Below, one piece after another: positions 35,483 through 48,271 of a stretch of DNA of 64,000 nucleotides. Below the pieces are notes generated by a model. The model did no database searches, was not told the origin of the DNA, and worked only from the letters and a program-made list of their open reading frames with translations. Source of the stretch: Straminergon stramineum (taxonomy: Eukaryota > Streptophyta > Bryopsida > Hypnales > Calliergonaceae); assembly GCA_963920665.1 (NCBI GenBank), contig OY987273.1:6698501-6762500 (forward strand), given 5' to 3'. Position numbers and translations under genes: made by a program. Numbering within the stretch: position 1 is the first letter of the stretch; each line of letters starts with the position of its first letter.

Positions 35483-38400
35483 GCACTTCGACTCACGGAG
35501 AATTGCAGTAGGCAAGCAATAAAAACGCCGAGAATGAGTCGACTAATTGGACTCAGTCTCCTTTGCCCTTCTGTCCACCGAGAATCCAATTATCACATTA
35601 GTATCAGACATTCAAAAAGAAATCGACGTGGACCGAGACAAGCAAGGAGCAAGTATTACCTAGAAGTGAACAGAGGAAGCATTTTGGGTATAATAAACGA
35701 TGAAGGCATTTGTAAAAGGCATTCCCAAAAATTTACTTGCAATATATTAAGATGGGAGCACAATAGGATTAGGACTAATTGTTGTAGTTGAAGATTAGGT
35801 GTCATATTTCAGTTGAATCGAATGTTGTTCCTAAACCCTGGAAGAAGTCTGATTAGTATTCGCATTAGAGAATGGCTATTAGAAGAGAGCAATAGGTAGT
35901 CCATTTGTTGCCTTGCTAAAGAGATTTCCGTTAGCAAATGAAAGGCGACACTGTGCATGCCAGAAGACTTACAATTGAATAATTTGAAGTTGTTCTAAAT
36001 TCCCGACAGAAGTTGCCTTAGTCCACAGATAGGCATAAATTTGGTGTCACACACTTACGTTCCCATTACTGACAACAACAATCAAGATTGAAGTAGAAGA
36101 ACTTCAGTGGAGCAGTTTCATTTCTATCGACAAGCTACATGAAAGAGGCGCTTCACTCATTGAATTTACAGGACACTGATTGGAAGGTGAGGATGGTAAG
36201 GACAGACACTGAAATCAAAAAATCTGCATAAAATGACGATAGTAAGTACTTCAAGTCCCCCAAAATCTACACCAACCGAAACATTGAAATTGGATACACT
36301 TGCATTATCATTCAACAATTAATGACTATACCCACTAAAGCTGTCAAAATCTCTAAATGATGAATGGCATGCTAATTTGAATAATTACAGTAGATTACTA
36401 TTTTCAATGATGATTATGTAATGAATGAAAGGATATAGTGTCTTGAAAGAAACTCTACATGGCAGCTTCAGCAAAACAAGGAGAAGTAGAGTTCAGAGTT
36501 CTCTTAGTGACTATTAATATTTACATTGCAAATCATAGTGTGCATTTGCCAAGTTGAGCTTGATACATTAGAATTTGTTGCTTGTGGGTATGACCACTAA
36601 CTGTGGAACTGTGAATCAGTACTAATGAAGTAGGCAGACCAACCTCCGATGCTTTGTTTAAAGTAATTAACTTCGATAGCACTAGTGCAAGCGTTCAATC
36701 AGTTCATTCTTGTCTGTATATACAAAACGTATATATTAGCAAAGGACATAAGGCAATAACTCTAAACTTAAGAGTTTTGCACTAGACTGTGAAGGCCCTA
36801 GAGTATGAGGTCAAGCGTTAGAAAAGAGTCTTCTAAACCCTAATCCCTATAAAAGCAAGGAAATTGCATGGAGACATGAATGTGACAGAGGGTCTTACCT
36901 TCAGCACTGCTTTCTTTGCTTTGTGGACTTTCCCTCTGTTTATAGAACGTTTGATGTTTCATGCATGGCATGAGTTCCACGCAGCCATAGCTTGAGATTG
37001 CATCACTTGGTCCATTTACAACTGTGCATGTTTTTCCCCCATTGTTGCATAGAATCCACTATACCTTGGGAATATTGCATTTTGGAAGCTAAAAATGTCT
37101 GAGTCCATTTGAGATAACGACAAGAGACGGCACAAATAGTTTACAGATTTTTGACAATATTGCGGTTTCGATGGTAAAATTAGGTTAGAATTGGATGAAA
37201 AACTGTAGATGTGGCAGCGTGACTTACATCTTTCTTGGAGAATGTGCCTTTTCATGAACTCCATACATAATGTAGAGCGCCACATTTTTAATTGTGGTGG
37301 CCAATTCACAGAGTGACTCAGCAAATTTGCTATTTCGGAATCATCCTAAAAATTCAAGCAGTGGAGGACGACAAAGCAATTTAGGATTTTTGTATTGTGC
37401 TGGTAACTGGAGAGATTAACGCACATATTGTATGTACCGTTAGGACGGAGAAAAATGAAGAGATTCGAGAGAAAGGGTTTCACGCTACCATTGGGCCTTG
37501 GACTAGCATTTGCTAAAGTAGCAGCCAAGAGTACCACAACATCATTTCCGATCTAAAAAGAAAGATGATAAAATGTTTGATTCAGAGGACTTCTAATCTG
37601 CTCTTTACTAGGACATTATAGGCAAGAGAGAGAAAGACTTGGACGACGAATGCAAGGTGTACAAGGCAGACTTGTTTGATGTCAAAAACTAGACTTGATA
37701 AAGCATCAATGTAAGCATTTGTAACCCTTGTTGGAAGGACATGAGGATTGGTGAGTTTTTATATGCAGTTTTGTGTTGAGGTAATTCAGGACTGCAATGG
37801 TGTTTTTTTAAGTTGTGAAATGTAATGTATTCCCTTTTTTATGTTGAATGAGTGCTCAAGTTTTCACGTTCTGTGTGCTTCGTAAAAAAGAAACTAGCAT
37901 AGAAGTGCAGGGCAAGAAGTATCATCCAACGCAATACAAATTGATGGACAAGTGTGACCAAAAACAAAGGAATTGGTAGTAGGCATTGTCAGTTCAAACA
38001 AAGTGTGGATTTGAATTGAAGGTATGTCGTAATTTGCTTTTTAGGAATCATGGAAATAGTTGAAGCAAAAGTCTCGTATTGTTGTTGTAGTGAAGTAGCG
38101 CAAAGCAAGGAGTAGTTGCATTGATATGGAACCAGTGCTTCCAGCCAATGAGAACAATGCTTCAATACATGTTGAATATCTCTTATACTTGCGATGGTAG
38201 TGGACTACTAGATTTTGAAACTTCGTGCAAGGGTTAAGTATATGTGGTCGTGGCATGCATGGTAGTTCTTTCAGTAGAGAATGAAGTAATTCGAGCTCAT
38301 ATAGGAAATTCGTTGTGGTTCATGTATAGACCTATAGAGCGTGTGTGGTGTCGCTAAAATTTTTGTCTTCTAACTTGTATTGTGATTGTTGTGAAACTAG

Positions 38401-39010
38401 CCCAGTAGCCCAAGGTAACTGAAATGAATGAGTTAATGGAAATTAAATGCATGGACATTAGGCCAAGACCATCTTGGAAGTTGCATACAATTGAACTTGA
38501 GAATGACTAATGTAATTCACCCCTACAGCTACATTCATGGGAATCATGGCAACATTTGAACATTTCAAGTAATAGTAGAACTGCATTCTGAAACCTTGTG
38601 AACAATGCATGAGTGAAGAACATCCTCCTACAAGTTTGTTGAAGCATATGTCTTCTAAAATTTGCATGTATGCAAGAAGATGTTGTTTAAGCACTTTATG
38701 TTCTAGAACATCGGTAGAAGACATTGATAAGCATTGAATATTCTAGTAGGTCATGTCCTTAAAATCATAAAAGCAGATAAAGTTTTGGGGTACATTTTTT
38801 AACATTTTCTATAAATTGCTTTACCAGATCATTGTAACATGTAGTATACATATGGAATCTCATAATATAGCTACATTTTTGCTTCAACTTACAAAGGTAT
38901 TAAAAAAAATTCACCAATTACTGGATGTTAAAGAGTTTGGGAAGATCAATGATAATGAGTTCCAAGTGATAAGCCTACAATTTGCATGTACACTACTCTA
39001 TTTGCATAAA
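35483..39010. other. No gene recognised
   Basis: AT-rich interior of the inner CACTA element. A stretch near 35690-35790 might continue the retroelement relic (KGIPKNLLA followed by DGSTIGLGLIV), but the match is too weak to call. Confidence 0.45.
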
Positions 39011-39094
39011 TCAAAGTGGAATATCAATAGATATAAGAGTCAAAGTGGAATATCAATAGATATAAAAGTCAAACTGCAATATCAATAGATATCG
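39011..39094 (+). repeat. 29-bp tandem repeat, 2.9 copies
   Basis: The unit TCAAAGTGGAATATCAATAG plus ATATAAGAG occurs at 39011, 39040 and 39069. The third copy has two substitutions and is cut short. No coding role is seen. Confidence 0.9.
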
Positions 39095-39628
39095 TTTTGT
39101 GAAATTGGAGTGATTGAATAGAGTATAGTAATGTAGTGGCACTATTTATGAATTTGAAGATAGAAATAGTGAATGATACTTTTCTGGATGGCTTTCTGTC
39201 ATTAATTAGTGATGGGATGCTTTTAGACATATGTAGGAGTAACATGTGTTCACATTGGACTATCTCTCATAGAGTGCAATGTAGGTTGCAATCAGTTACA
39301 TGACATTGCTATAGGGTTTAAATGTGTACAAGAGTTGCTTGAAAAAGTTCTTTTGCAAGGCTGCAGACTTGGACCTTATAGACACAAAGTTTCAAGTAAC
39401 AAGTAAGTAACTCTCAAGCATTGCAATAACGAAAAGTACGTAGGTTGAGGTTGATTACTTCATGGAAACTTTTAGTGTGCACTAGGAGAACTGGAAAAGC
39501 AGTATGCTAAGAGTGGTCAAAGTGTAATCTTTATTACATTTTATCATTTCTCTTAATGTTTGCATGTAGATTGGAGGATGCGAGGAAAACAATTGGAAGG
39601 GTAGAATGTAATTTATAAGACATAATGA

Positions 39629-39658
39629 TATATATATATATGTGTGTGTGTGTGTGTT
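39629..39658 (+). repeat. (TA)n(TG)n microsatellite
   Basis: About seven TA dinucleotides pass directly into about eight TG dinucleotides, a simple sequence repeat. Confidence 0.9.
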
Positions 39659-41539
39659 TCAAGGAATTGATGAGCAAGAGCATTGTTATTTAGGACAAAG
39701 AATATGTCGTTGAAGGTAGTGTTCCATGGAAGGGAATGGGAAACGTACATATCAGGCGATTTTCCAAAAAATGGGCAAGAAATAACATTGAAACCATTAT
39801 TACAGAGATGGCAAAGTGAATGGAAGGATAGTAATTATTTTTTCCTTTAAGGAGGACAAACCTCATCTTTTATGTAGAATGAGTAAACCTAGAGAGTATT
39901 ATGTCAATAAATCACGTGGCAACTATTGTGCACTTAGAAGAGCATGATTATGGATGTCCAGTAGTCTTGCTACTACTTGTTGCTAGTCATTGATGCATAA
40001 ACAGTTGACAAAGCAAGCTTTGTAGAGCCCAAATGAACAGAAGTTGAAGTTACTAACTTCCGCTGTTGGGATCACTATAGGAAACAAGAAAGTAGAAACA
40101 ATTTTGAACATGCCATTAGAAATTAATTGCTCTATCAGTTTGGGAATTTAACTCAATGTTGTAAGTTCATGATGCAACTATATCAATTGATGTGGTGGAG
40201 GAATGTTATTCATTTTGTAGGGTGCAGGGAGTAGGATGATGGATGTAGTCTTTTTTCCCACATATTATCGAGGCACTCTTTTTTTGTTGGATGTCTCTAT
40301 ATAAAAGAGAGCAATGTGGATGTTGTACTCAATTATCACATATGTTGTCAAGGAGGTTGGAAGGGCAAAATGACGAGGAAGTCAAGTGAGTCGTTCATCT
40401 CATGGAAAGAGGCAGGCGTTGTAGCAAGAGGAGGAAGAAATGCGTTTTCTGCAGCTTCAAAATCAATAGTTACAAGGTGGACGAAAAACTTGCTGAGGTC
40501 CTCATCGTCAGGCCCGGTCTCATGTGCTCCTCTTGTGCTGTCTTTGGATAGTCTTTTAGCAGTGCAAGTGTGTTTGAAAAGAAGACGGGCAGAAGAAAGA
40601 GATGGGCAGAATCTTCTTCATTCTAGAAGCAAAGAAAACATCGACAGAGAAACACATAAAGGAAAAACCCAAAGTAAGAATTCTTGGCTTTGAATTATGT
40701 AATGCATTGTGTACTATGGATGTAGAGATGAGGACGATGACAAGTACATCAACTGAGAAACTGAAGAATAAAACATGTAAATATGCGTGAAGAAGGGAAT
40801 TGTACTGTAATTTGTCTGAGGTCTTGTTTATTGTAGTGGAATTAATACTACTATGCAAAACACTGTGGTTGGAGCATTTTGAAATGTTTTCAGAATTCTT
40901 GGGCACTACATGTGCCTACTTGTCAACAGAATGGAGTGACAAGTGTTGTTGATGTAGTGTAGAATTTCTTATCCAATGAAGAAACGACAGTGGGAAAAGA
41001 AATAGCATGGTGACCTTCATCTAAAGTTGGACGAAGTCAGCTATCATCTGGCAATGAGTCACCTTTGAGAAGTTTGTCTATGAATACCCTAAGGTCCATG
41101 CCAAGTACCAAAGTTTTAGGCCGTACTATAGCAATATGTTCGGATTCCCAGAGTCTGAAGAAAACTCAAATGCAAAGAACTAGTGAAATGCTTCCTACTG
41201 AGGTCGCTTCACTTTGAAAAGAAGTCACAATGTCATCCTTAGGAGTTCGATTCCAAGATAGTCATGAAGGTCGAATAGCGTGCAATATGCCACCATGCAT
41301 GGAAGAAGAGGAAGAGGATGTTGTAGTATGTAGTCAGTTCCATGAATTTTTTTTTAAATGGGTGGTTAACTTGCTTATTTTCAAAGTACTCTTTTTGCAT
41401 ATTCATAGCATCATTGTTTGCAGTAGTTCAGAGTTTAGCGCGTCTTTTCTTAATGCAAGCACTTTAGTGGTTTAGGGTTTAAGGTGCAAAGCGAACTATC
41501 CATTGACAATCCGAGCAAGTAGTACAACCATCTCCTATG
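39659..41539. other. No gene recognised; possible 5' part of the accessory gene
   Basis: The plus-strand frames at 40316-40693 (basic, Ser/Arg/Lys-rich) and about 41045-41400 (an acidic CMEEEEED patch) have protein-like composition and precede the accessory frame at 41.5 kb. I cannot recognise them or connect them by clear splice sites. Confidence 0.3.
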
Positions 41540-42501
41540 GACTACACCACAGATACAGATAATTCCTTAGGGAATGGCGTAGGCTACAAAACAACCAAGG
41601 AGGCAGTACGTGATCGAGTAATTCAAGAGAGAAACAATGTTGTAGACTTGTAGGATATGACATTGGAAGAGGAATCAACAAAATGAAGGGACAGGAGACA
41701 AGCTCAAGCAGTACAAGAAAGAGACAGCAGGAGACGTCAAAAAGAAGGATTACCAATGAACTTCTTGTTGGTGGATGAATACACAAAGAAGCCATATGGA
41801 GAAAGGAAGTCATGCTAATGTCGAAGAAACTAGACCCTGCAATTGGAAACATCAACCAACAACCACAGGGGATAGTGGTAAAGATCGCAAAGTGGATTCA
41901 ACACACATGGGAATATAGTTCACCCATAAAATTTGCATTCGTGAAGGAAGTTATAGCACAGGGTGTAACTCTTAGGCGTGCAGACATTTGGAAGAGAATT
42001 CGCAATAACGAACCAAAACTGGAGGAAGTGTCAGAGAAATCATGGCATACACTTGAAAAACAAATGCTAAGTCCAACAACGATGAGGAAGTCTGACAGTT
42101 GTAATAGAATGAATGCTAGTAGGGTATATTTTGGCAGAACTGGACCTTTAGGTGAAGTGGGTGTGCAGCAGAGATTGAGGAGGATTTTGTGCCAATCTCC
42201 AAATCCTAAGGAAATAAGATTTGAGATGGCTCATGACAAAGGTTATGGCGGTCGACTGAAAAGAAACAAAGAAGACATTAATGCCATTGAGGGGAAGGAA
42301 GGTAATTGGCAATTGGTAGTGCAGATGCCGCGATTTTGCAGTCCCACTGGAAATACCTTAGACGGCAATGACATTGAAAATGACAATGACGACAACGAGG
42401 CCAACAATGTAGGTGATGACGCAATTGTAGGAAGTCATTTCAGTCCAAGCATAGGCAACAAAGTGGAGGTAGAGAGCGTGCTTGCTCTATCAAATGTTTA
42501 A
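41540..42501 (+). pseudogene. CACTA accessory protein, tentatively Transposase_24-like
   Basis: A 229-codon open frame (41812-42501) is preceded by a decayed stretch in another frame (41540-41818) with Arg/Gln-rich sequence and EYTKKPYGERKS, joined by a frameshift near 41810. The main part contains KIAKWIQHTWEYSSPIKFAFVKEV, ADIWKRIRN, NRMNASRVYFGRTGPLG and PNPKEIRFEMAHDKGYGG, ending in an Asp/Asn-rich acidic tail. The layout (short basic N-terminus, an invariant WKxI, then a GS/GP motif, then an F.MAH.K.YGG block) resembles the plant Ptta/En/Spm accessory transposase family, but the match is only partial. It is transcribed away from the transposase gene of the same element. Confidence 0.45.
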
Positions 42502-43599
42502 ATAGCACAGCATCCATTATTCATGTAGATGATGGAGCAACTCAAAGCTTTGGAAGGAAAAAATGAAGGAGCTCTGGAAGACAAAAGTGGTGTGCTAACA
42601 GTCGAGATGAACGCAGCAGAATTTCAAGAGGAAGTTGAAATGGTAGGGAAGACACAAATTGCAAAAGGAGCGCATGTACGTGACAATTAGTCTATTTTTT
42701 TTCTTGTAAGTTATGAATGTCAGTTGACATATATAGCTTGTCAAGAAAATGTTCGTCATTTTGGAGGTTAGGCTAATTGGCATCAAGGGAACTTGAGAGT
42801 ACGACTTTTCGAAGTAAGTTTTTTCATTTTCGCAAGGTGCTAGTGAGGACGAGTTTAGTAAAAGGTCGTTGGACAATCAAAATTAAGGGAATTGGACGAA
42901 GACATATGTGTGATTGTACATGAATGCATTCAAAAGAAGCTTCGAAAATAGGGTAATTGTGTATTTGTTTCTATGTATTAATGCATGCCATCTCTTTCAA
43001 AATTGATGATTTTCAAGGGTGTTGACCATGTAGTAACAGGTGGAAATTCTAGGGAGGCACGAGGTTTGAATGTCAAGGAAGCAGAAGGAACGGATGTTGT
43101 TGTCCCTGGTAAATATATGTGTGATAGTGTGAGACCAATCTTCACCTAGAACTAGTGAGGTAGAATGTTTTGGTTCTAAAAGGAGTTCGGACTGAAGATT
43201 TCGGTAGAGTTTTCTTCCAAGGAAAATTATGAGAAGATGCCGTCGAAACAATGGAAGAAATAGTTTTGCCGAAACAACGCCGTGCATATCCTATAGAGTA
43301 GCACGGGTGAATGTGAAGTCACTACCAAGTATCAATGCATTTCTTTATATCTTTATCAATTTGTCGCTACTGAGTATGCATTTGTAGCTAGACAGGCTCA
43401 TGTGTCCCTCTGAAGTTGTGCTCAAATTCACAGAATGTGTGTTGCACCTAAGAAGACATGGTCGTCTCTTAAGCACGCAATTTTTAGAAACCATGATCAC
43501 GGACAGGGAGAAGAAATTTTTAGAGGAAAAAAAATGATGTGAAGTTCATATTATATCTTGCTGTGTAAATGTCCCCGATTGCAGTTGAACCCAATTTTC
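42502..43599. other. Inner CACTA right arm, no gene recognised
   Basis: AT-rich, downstream of the accessory frame and leading into the subterminal repeat array. Confidence 0.5.
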
Positions 43600-43918
43600 A
43601 CTGAATTAGAGAAAACCAATTTGTAAGTACCATCATGTGCACAAGAGTTCATGAAGGTCATGAACATTTCAGTCAAATTGACAAAAACATTGACAAATGT
43701 GTGGACCTATGACAGTCCAAATGACTAGTTAGATGCAGTAATACAACTGAGATTTTTGTCAAAGTTACAGTGAAATTGTCAATTTTTTGTCACGATGACA
43801 ATTTGATTAACAAAATTCTTGTCAATTTGGCATCCGAATCAGCCCCTCCTAATTGACGGAGGAGTTAATAGAAACCTGTCAATTTCTTGTCATATTAGCC
43901 AATTTCTCTCTTGTAGTG
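43600..43918 (-). repeat. Inner CACTA right terminal inverted repeat and subterminal TGTCA/TGACA array
   Basis: About a dozen TGTCA/TGACA motifs occur in 320 bp, often as AATTGTCA or TTGTCAATTT. The arm ends in TCTCTTGTAGTG at 43918 and is followed by the ACT target duplication. Confidence 0.8.
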
Positions 43919-44033
43919 ACTATTTGAATTTGGAGTTCTATCACTTGTATGTCTACTTCTAGGACGAGATGGTTGTGTCATTTCTAAACGTGTGGGTGTG
44001 TTCCTTAATATAAGCATGTGTTTGTGTGTCTAG

Positions 44034-44936
44034 GATCTTCCTATGCATCATATTCTGGATGTGATGCAATGTGAGAAGAATATTTGTGAAACCTTTTTGA
44101 AGACAACGTTTGGTGAAAAAGACACTACAACAATGAGAGAAAATATGCAAGCTCATGGTATTTGATCGCACCTTCACCTACAACCGATGGGACCTAGTTG
44201 CGACAAGTTCTATATGCTTGATGCATAGTATGTACTATCTGCAAATGACAAAGCAAAGGTTTTGTAAGTGCTAAAGTCATTGAGGACACCAACGCATTAT
44301 GTATCCACACTTCACAAGAAAATTGTGAAAGGCAAATTCAGCGGCCTAAAATCACATGATTTTCATGTGTTGTTACAACAAATTTTCCTATTATGTTTCA
44401 GAAAGGTGTCTAACAAGGCTCTCGCAAGGACAATTATTTGCTTGAGCAGAGTCTTCCAAAAGCTTTGTAGAAAAACAATCAACATTGATGACAAGGCACA
44501 ATTGATAGCAGATTGTGTAGAAACAATGTGCATGATGGAGAAAGAAATGCCTCCATCATTTTTTGACATCATGTCACATTTTCCAAATCACTTGGTGGAA
44601 GAGCTTTTTCTATGCGGACTTGTTCATACTACGTGGATGTACCCGTACGAATGATATTTCAAAACACTGAAGGGATATGTTCGAAACCTTGTCTAACTTG
44701 AAGGTAGTATTGTACAAGGATATCAAGTAGAAGAAGCTCTCAGATTCATCACTGAGTACATGTCTGACTACAACCTAACAACACGAAGAGTTTAGGACAA
44801 CAAGGAGGAACCGACGATGGTGGACAAGATTTTGGAAGGAAAAGGGAAGCGGAAGCTACTCTTCGATGATATGAGGACTTCGATGCATGAATTTGTATTG
44901 GACAATGCATTGCACATTGAGTCCTACCGCCAATAA
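44034..44936 (+). pseudogene. Outer CACTA transposase, DUF4218-like exon
   Basis: Acceptor GTGTGTCTAG, then DLPMHHILDVMQCEKNICETF, which continues LPYWK from the exon at 20783 in phase 0 across the inner element. One frame holds for all 300 codons without an indel. It has six nonsense codons (after MQAHGI, MLDA, KAKVL, MYPYE, VRNLV and TTRRV). The core KSHDFHVLLQQIFLLC, EMPPSFFDIMSHFPNHLVEELFLCGLVH and TWMYPY aligns with the inner gene throughout. The terminal part ends near SMHEFVLDNALHIESYRQ. That decay is by substitution only suggests an element that lost function by point mutation. Confidence 0.85.
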
Positions 44937-47387
44937 GTATTTTATTTGGGAGAAGTTTATCACTAATTATGCTTGGTGTCCAACTTGTTTGATTGCATGT
45001 GCTCAAGAGATACTAAGTGACATTGAAATCTTGAAATGTATGTTTCTTACAATAGACCATTTGTCACTAAAGTGTAATACATGAAGCATTGGATGAAAAA
45101 TACACCAAAATTTGGAATCAATTTGAATTTGTAGGTCTTGATGTCTCTGTGAAGTCAACTTTAGTACATTTAGTCCTATGTGCCTAGTTTTTGTATTTTT
45201 ATGTTGGCTCAAGGCTAGGAAGGAAAGAGGTTCTGTAATCAAGGAGCTCATGACTGTGTTGTCTATCTAGGAATGAAGAACATGCTCATTGAAAACTATA
45301 TAACCATCATTCATCAGGTATGTAGTTTGAAATGGATGATTTACAAACTTCCAACCTCAAATGATAATCTCTCCAAAAGCCCTTGCTTTTCAGTTGTTTC
45401 ATGAGTCATGTACTTATGTTTTTTTACAGAAAATGAAATGGCAAAACTTGGAATAAATGTACAAACAAGAATGCTCCAATGTAGGTAGGATGTGTTTGAC
45501 TTTAAATGAAGAGTAGAGGAAAAGGGGGAGGTTATGGGTGGTCATGTAGTGTGTTTTTTGATAATCGTAAAAGTGAAGTGGAGTTTGAACACTCCACTTC
45601 ACAACATGTAGGAAATTAATATCATTGAATCTATGAAGTTTTCCTTCATTTGATAGGTAGAGGTAGAGTAAAAATGTATGGACACAAATTTATGTATGTT
45701 TCCATTAGAATTTAGTGTTTTGGGGTTTAGGGGGTTCAGAAAGTAATTGGTATGTTGAAAAAATAATTGAATATGAATGCATTCTGTGAACATTACAGGA
45801 AGGAGTAGTGATGGACTAGAACTTCAGTTTTATTTGGTATTGGAATTCACTAGAGAAATGAATAGGTGGAGGAAAAAAGCAAATGGTGAGTTTAGAGATT
45901 CAATTAATGAATATGTCACTAATATATGAATTATGAAAAAAGAATTTTAAGATTAGGAGAGAATGATTTGGAAGGTGAGTAACAAAGGACATTTATGTAG
46001 ATTAGGTATAACTTATAGCCTTATGAAATGAAGAAGTGTATTTGTTCTTGGATTTGGATTAGTGTTGAAACCTAGTGTTTTTTGTTATTCAGTTGGTTCT
46101 GAAGTGCTTTTCAATTTTTTTTCCTCATAGGTTATGTAGAAGGGTCCATAAATCACGCATCGAAGCCTACCTACATTCTTAGTGGCATCAACAAGTAAAA
46201 ATATACTCCCACTATTCATGAGAGTGTATGGTCGGTTTTAGCAACTCTTGTTTTCAACACTTTGAAAATACATAGTTTATTCATAGTGTCCAAAAATGCA
46301 TTGTAAGAGAATTTAGAATTTTGTTTTGACTAACAATAAGACCCAAAATGAATTTTCCAATATAAGAATGGGAACATTGCTTAATTAATAATGCTGATTT
46401 GTACAATTGCATGTGTAGTTACTATAACTTAGAGCACCAGGGAAGAAGAGGTTGCTATTAGTAATGACAATGATTTAGCTTTATGTTTTCATAAAAAATT
46501 CCACAAAATTTGGAAGAATATGAAGCTCAGTGGGTTGCATGGCAATTCCCTTTTCCTTTCTCGTTATATTTAATGTAAATTAGTTTAGGGAGTGTAGCTT
46601 CTTCCAAAAGGCAAAAACTCTTACTTGTTCACTTTAATAGTGGAGACTCATTGGAATGGGAACCATGCAAAATTCTCAGTTTGTTCAATGTCAGTTCTGC
46701 ATTGATTAAGTAGGGTCATTTGAATGTATTCTTGATGTTCATATGTGTTTGGGAGTGGAAGTGGTAGTAGTTAAGACTTTGAAAAGCAAATTCCATTATT
46801 GAGGTTGTAGAGGGTGAACATGTAGGAAGTGCATATTGTTTAGTACATTGAAAATGGTAGGAGGCAGAGAAGTAATGTTGAAATTGGAATGTTCTATACA
46901 CCTGTCATGGAAGAGTTTTGAAATGAATTGCTAAATAAAAGTTTGAAATTATAGCCCGGAATTGAAAGCAATGAATGGGAGTTCAGTATTAAGAAATGTT
47001 CACATCAAGCATACAGGCTGTTGTTGTAGAAGGGGATTGTATTTGTGAACAATAGTCATAGGAGACCATGTTGAAGTTGTGAAGCACAAGATATTACAAA
47101 TGCAATTCTAGTATGATGGATTTTCCTCTTGACATGCATTCGTAACCATATATGCTTTGGTGTATTGTTTATACTAAAGTGACATGAACTGCAATGTATA
47201 CTCATGTCAATGCATATTCAATTTGTAAAAATTTGCAAAATTTATTGTTTTATAAGTTGTAAAATATCCAACTTAAAAATGATGTAGATAAGGTACTCAT
47301 GTCATGCTACTAATTACTTGTGCCCATATCTTTCTGTTGTATGGAGAGCATATATTACTAAAGTATTTTTCTACATACTATGCTACA
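44937..47387 (+). other. Outer CACTA transposase intron, probable
   Basis: An AT-rich noncoding gap of about 2.4 kb between the DUF4218-like and DUF4216-like exons. In the inner gene the same gap is only about 0.3 kb, so this intron has expanded or holds an unrecognised insertion. I could not fix the splice sites. Confidence 0.5.
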
Positions 47388-48271
47388 GAAGGTATGAGCT
47401 TTAAGTATAGGAGAGGACAAATGCTCGAAATGATTTTCGTAGGAGACATCCATTCAGAAATGGCAGAAGAGGGGCCTCATATCCTCCTAGAATGGATGAG
47501 CTTCTAAGCTTTGCGAAGTGGCTTGAAGAAGAAGTAGAGACCAAAATGCAACAAGGAGTGATGGTCCCTGAAGATGTTGAAGACTCTTCAAAATTACCTG
47601 GTGTTGAAGTAAAAACATTTAAAAGCATGTACGCATATGGATATCACTTTTGAGTGAAGAGTACTGAACAAAGTTTGAAAAGAACTTGCGACTCAGGAGT
47701 AGCAGCAATCTTTCGACAACCTTGTTGCTCTAGTAGGCACGATCAAAACATAATCACAACAAACCTCAAATACGTAGGTCAAATCATGGAGATAGTAGAG
47801 CATAGTTACAAAAGACATTGTGTTGTCTTTCTAGTATGTGAGTGGGTGAAGGTTAACTACAAAGGTCGAAATGCTACAATCAAAAAAGATGAATGGGGTT
47901 TCACCATGGCTAATTTCAGAGAACTTGTACCATTTGGGTATGAATTGTTTGCGTTTCTAATTCATTGTCACCAAGTATTTTTTAGTGATGATGAAAAAGA
48001 TCATGCATGGAAAGTAGTTCTACGAATAGAGGTGAGAGGCCATGGAAATGACAAAGAAGCCAATGAAGAAGAGGAAACATGAATTTTTTCCATGGGGAGA
48101 GATGCAGATTTGGAGGGACTTCAAGTGGAAGCTCAAATAGCAGAGACATAACCAAACCCAGTTCCAAGTAGAAGAAGCATCGAACTGAATGAAGTATTCA
48201 ACGACTCAAGAGAAGATAATACTCTATTGTTTGACAAGGATGTAGGGGAGTCATCAGAAGGGGAAGAGTAA
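47388..48271 (+). pseudogene. Outer CACTA transposase, last exon (DUF4216-like domain)
   Basis: One frame from about 47390 to TAA at 48269, with three internal stops (47651, 48080 and 48148). It contains NGRRGASYPPRMDELLSFAKWLEEEV, FKSMYAYGYH, CDSGVAAIFRQ, LKYVGQIMEIVEHSYKRHCVVFLVCEWVKVNYKG, TIKKDEWGFTMANF and HAWKVVLRIEVRG, then an acidic tail. It aligns with the inner exon at 27786-28640 and is the C-terminal part of the TNP2-type protein. Unlike the inner copy it lacks the Arg/Gly-rich end, closing instead with an acidic GESSEGEE. Confidence 0.8.

Larger units (their letters stand above)
23629..43918 (-). mobile_element. Inner CACTA (En/Spm-type) element, complete, 20,290 bp
   Basis: The left end is CACTACAAGGAGAAGGC at 23629. 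The right end, read on the minus strand from 43918, is CACTACAAGAGAGAA. Both are followed by ATGACAA and TTGACA at the same spacing (about 24-25 and 35 bp in). The 3-bp direct repeat ACT flanks both ends (23626-23628 and 43919-43921), as expected for CACTA elements. Inside are a minus-strand four-exon transposase gene (33783 to 27786), a plus-strand accessory gene remnant (41.5-42.5 kb), an RNase H-like relic that may be a further insertion, and arrays of TGTCA/TGACA at both ends. The element lies in an intron of the outer CACTA transposase. Confidence 0.9.
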
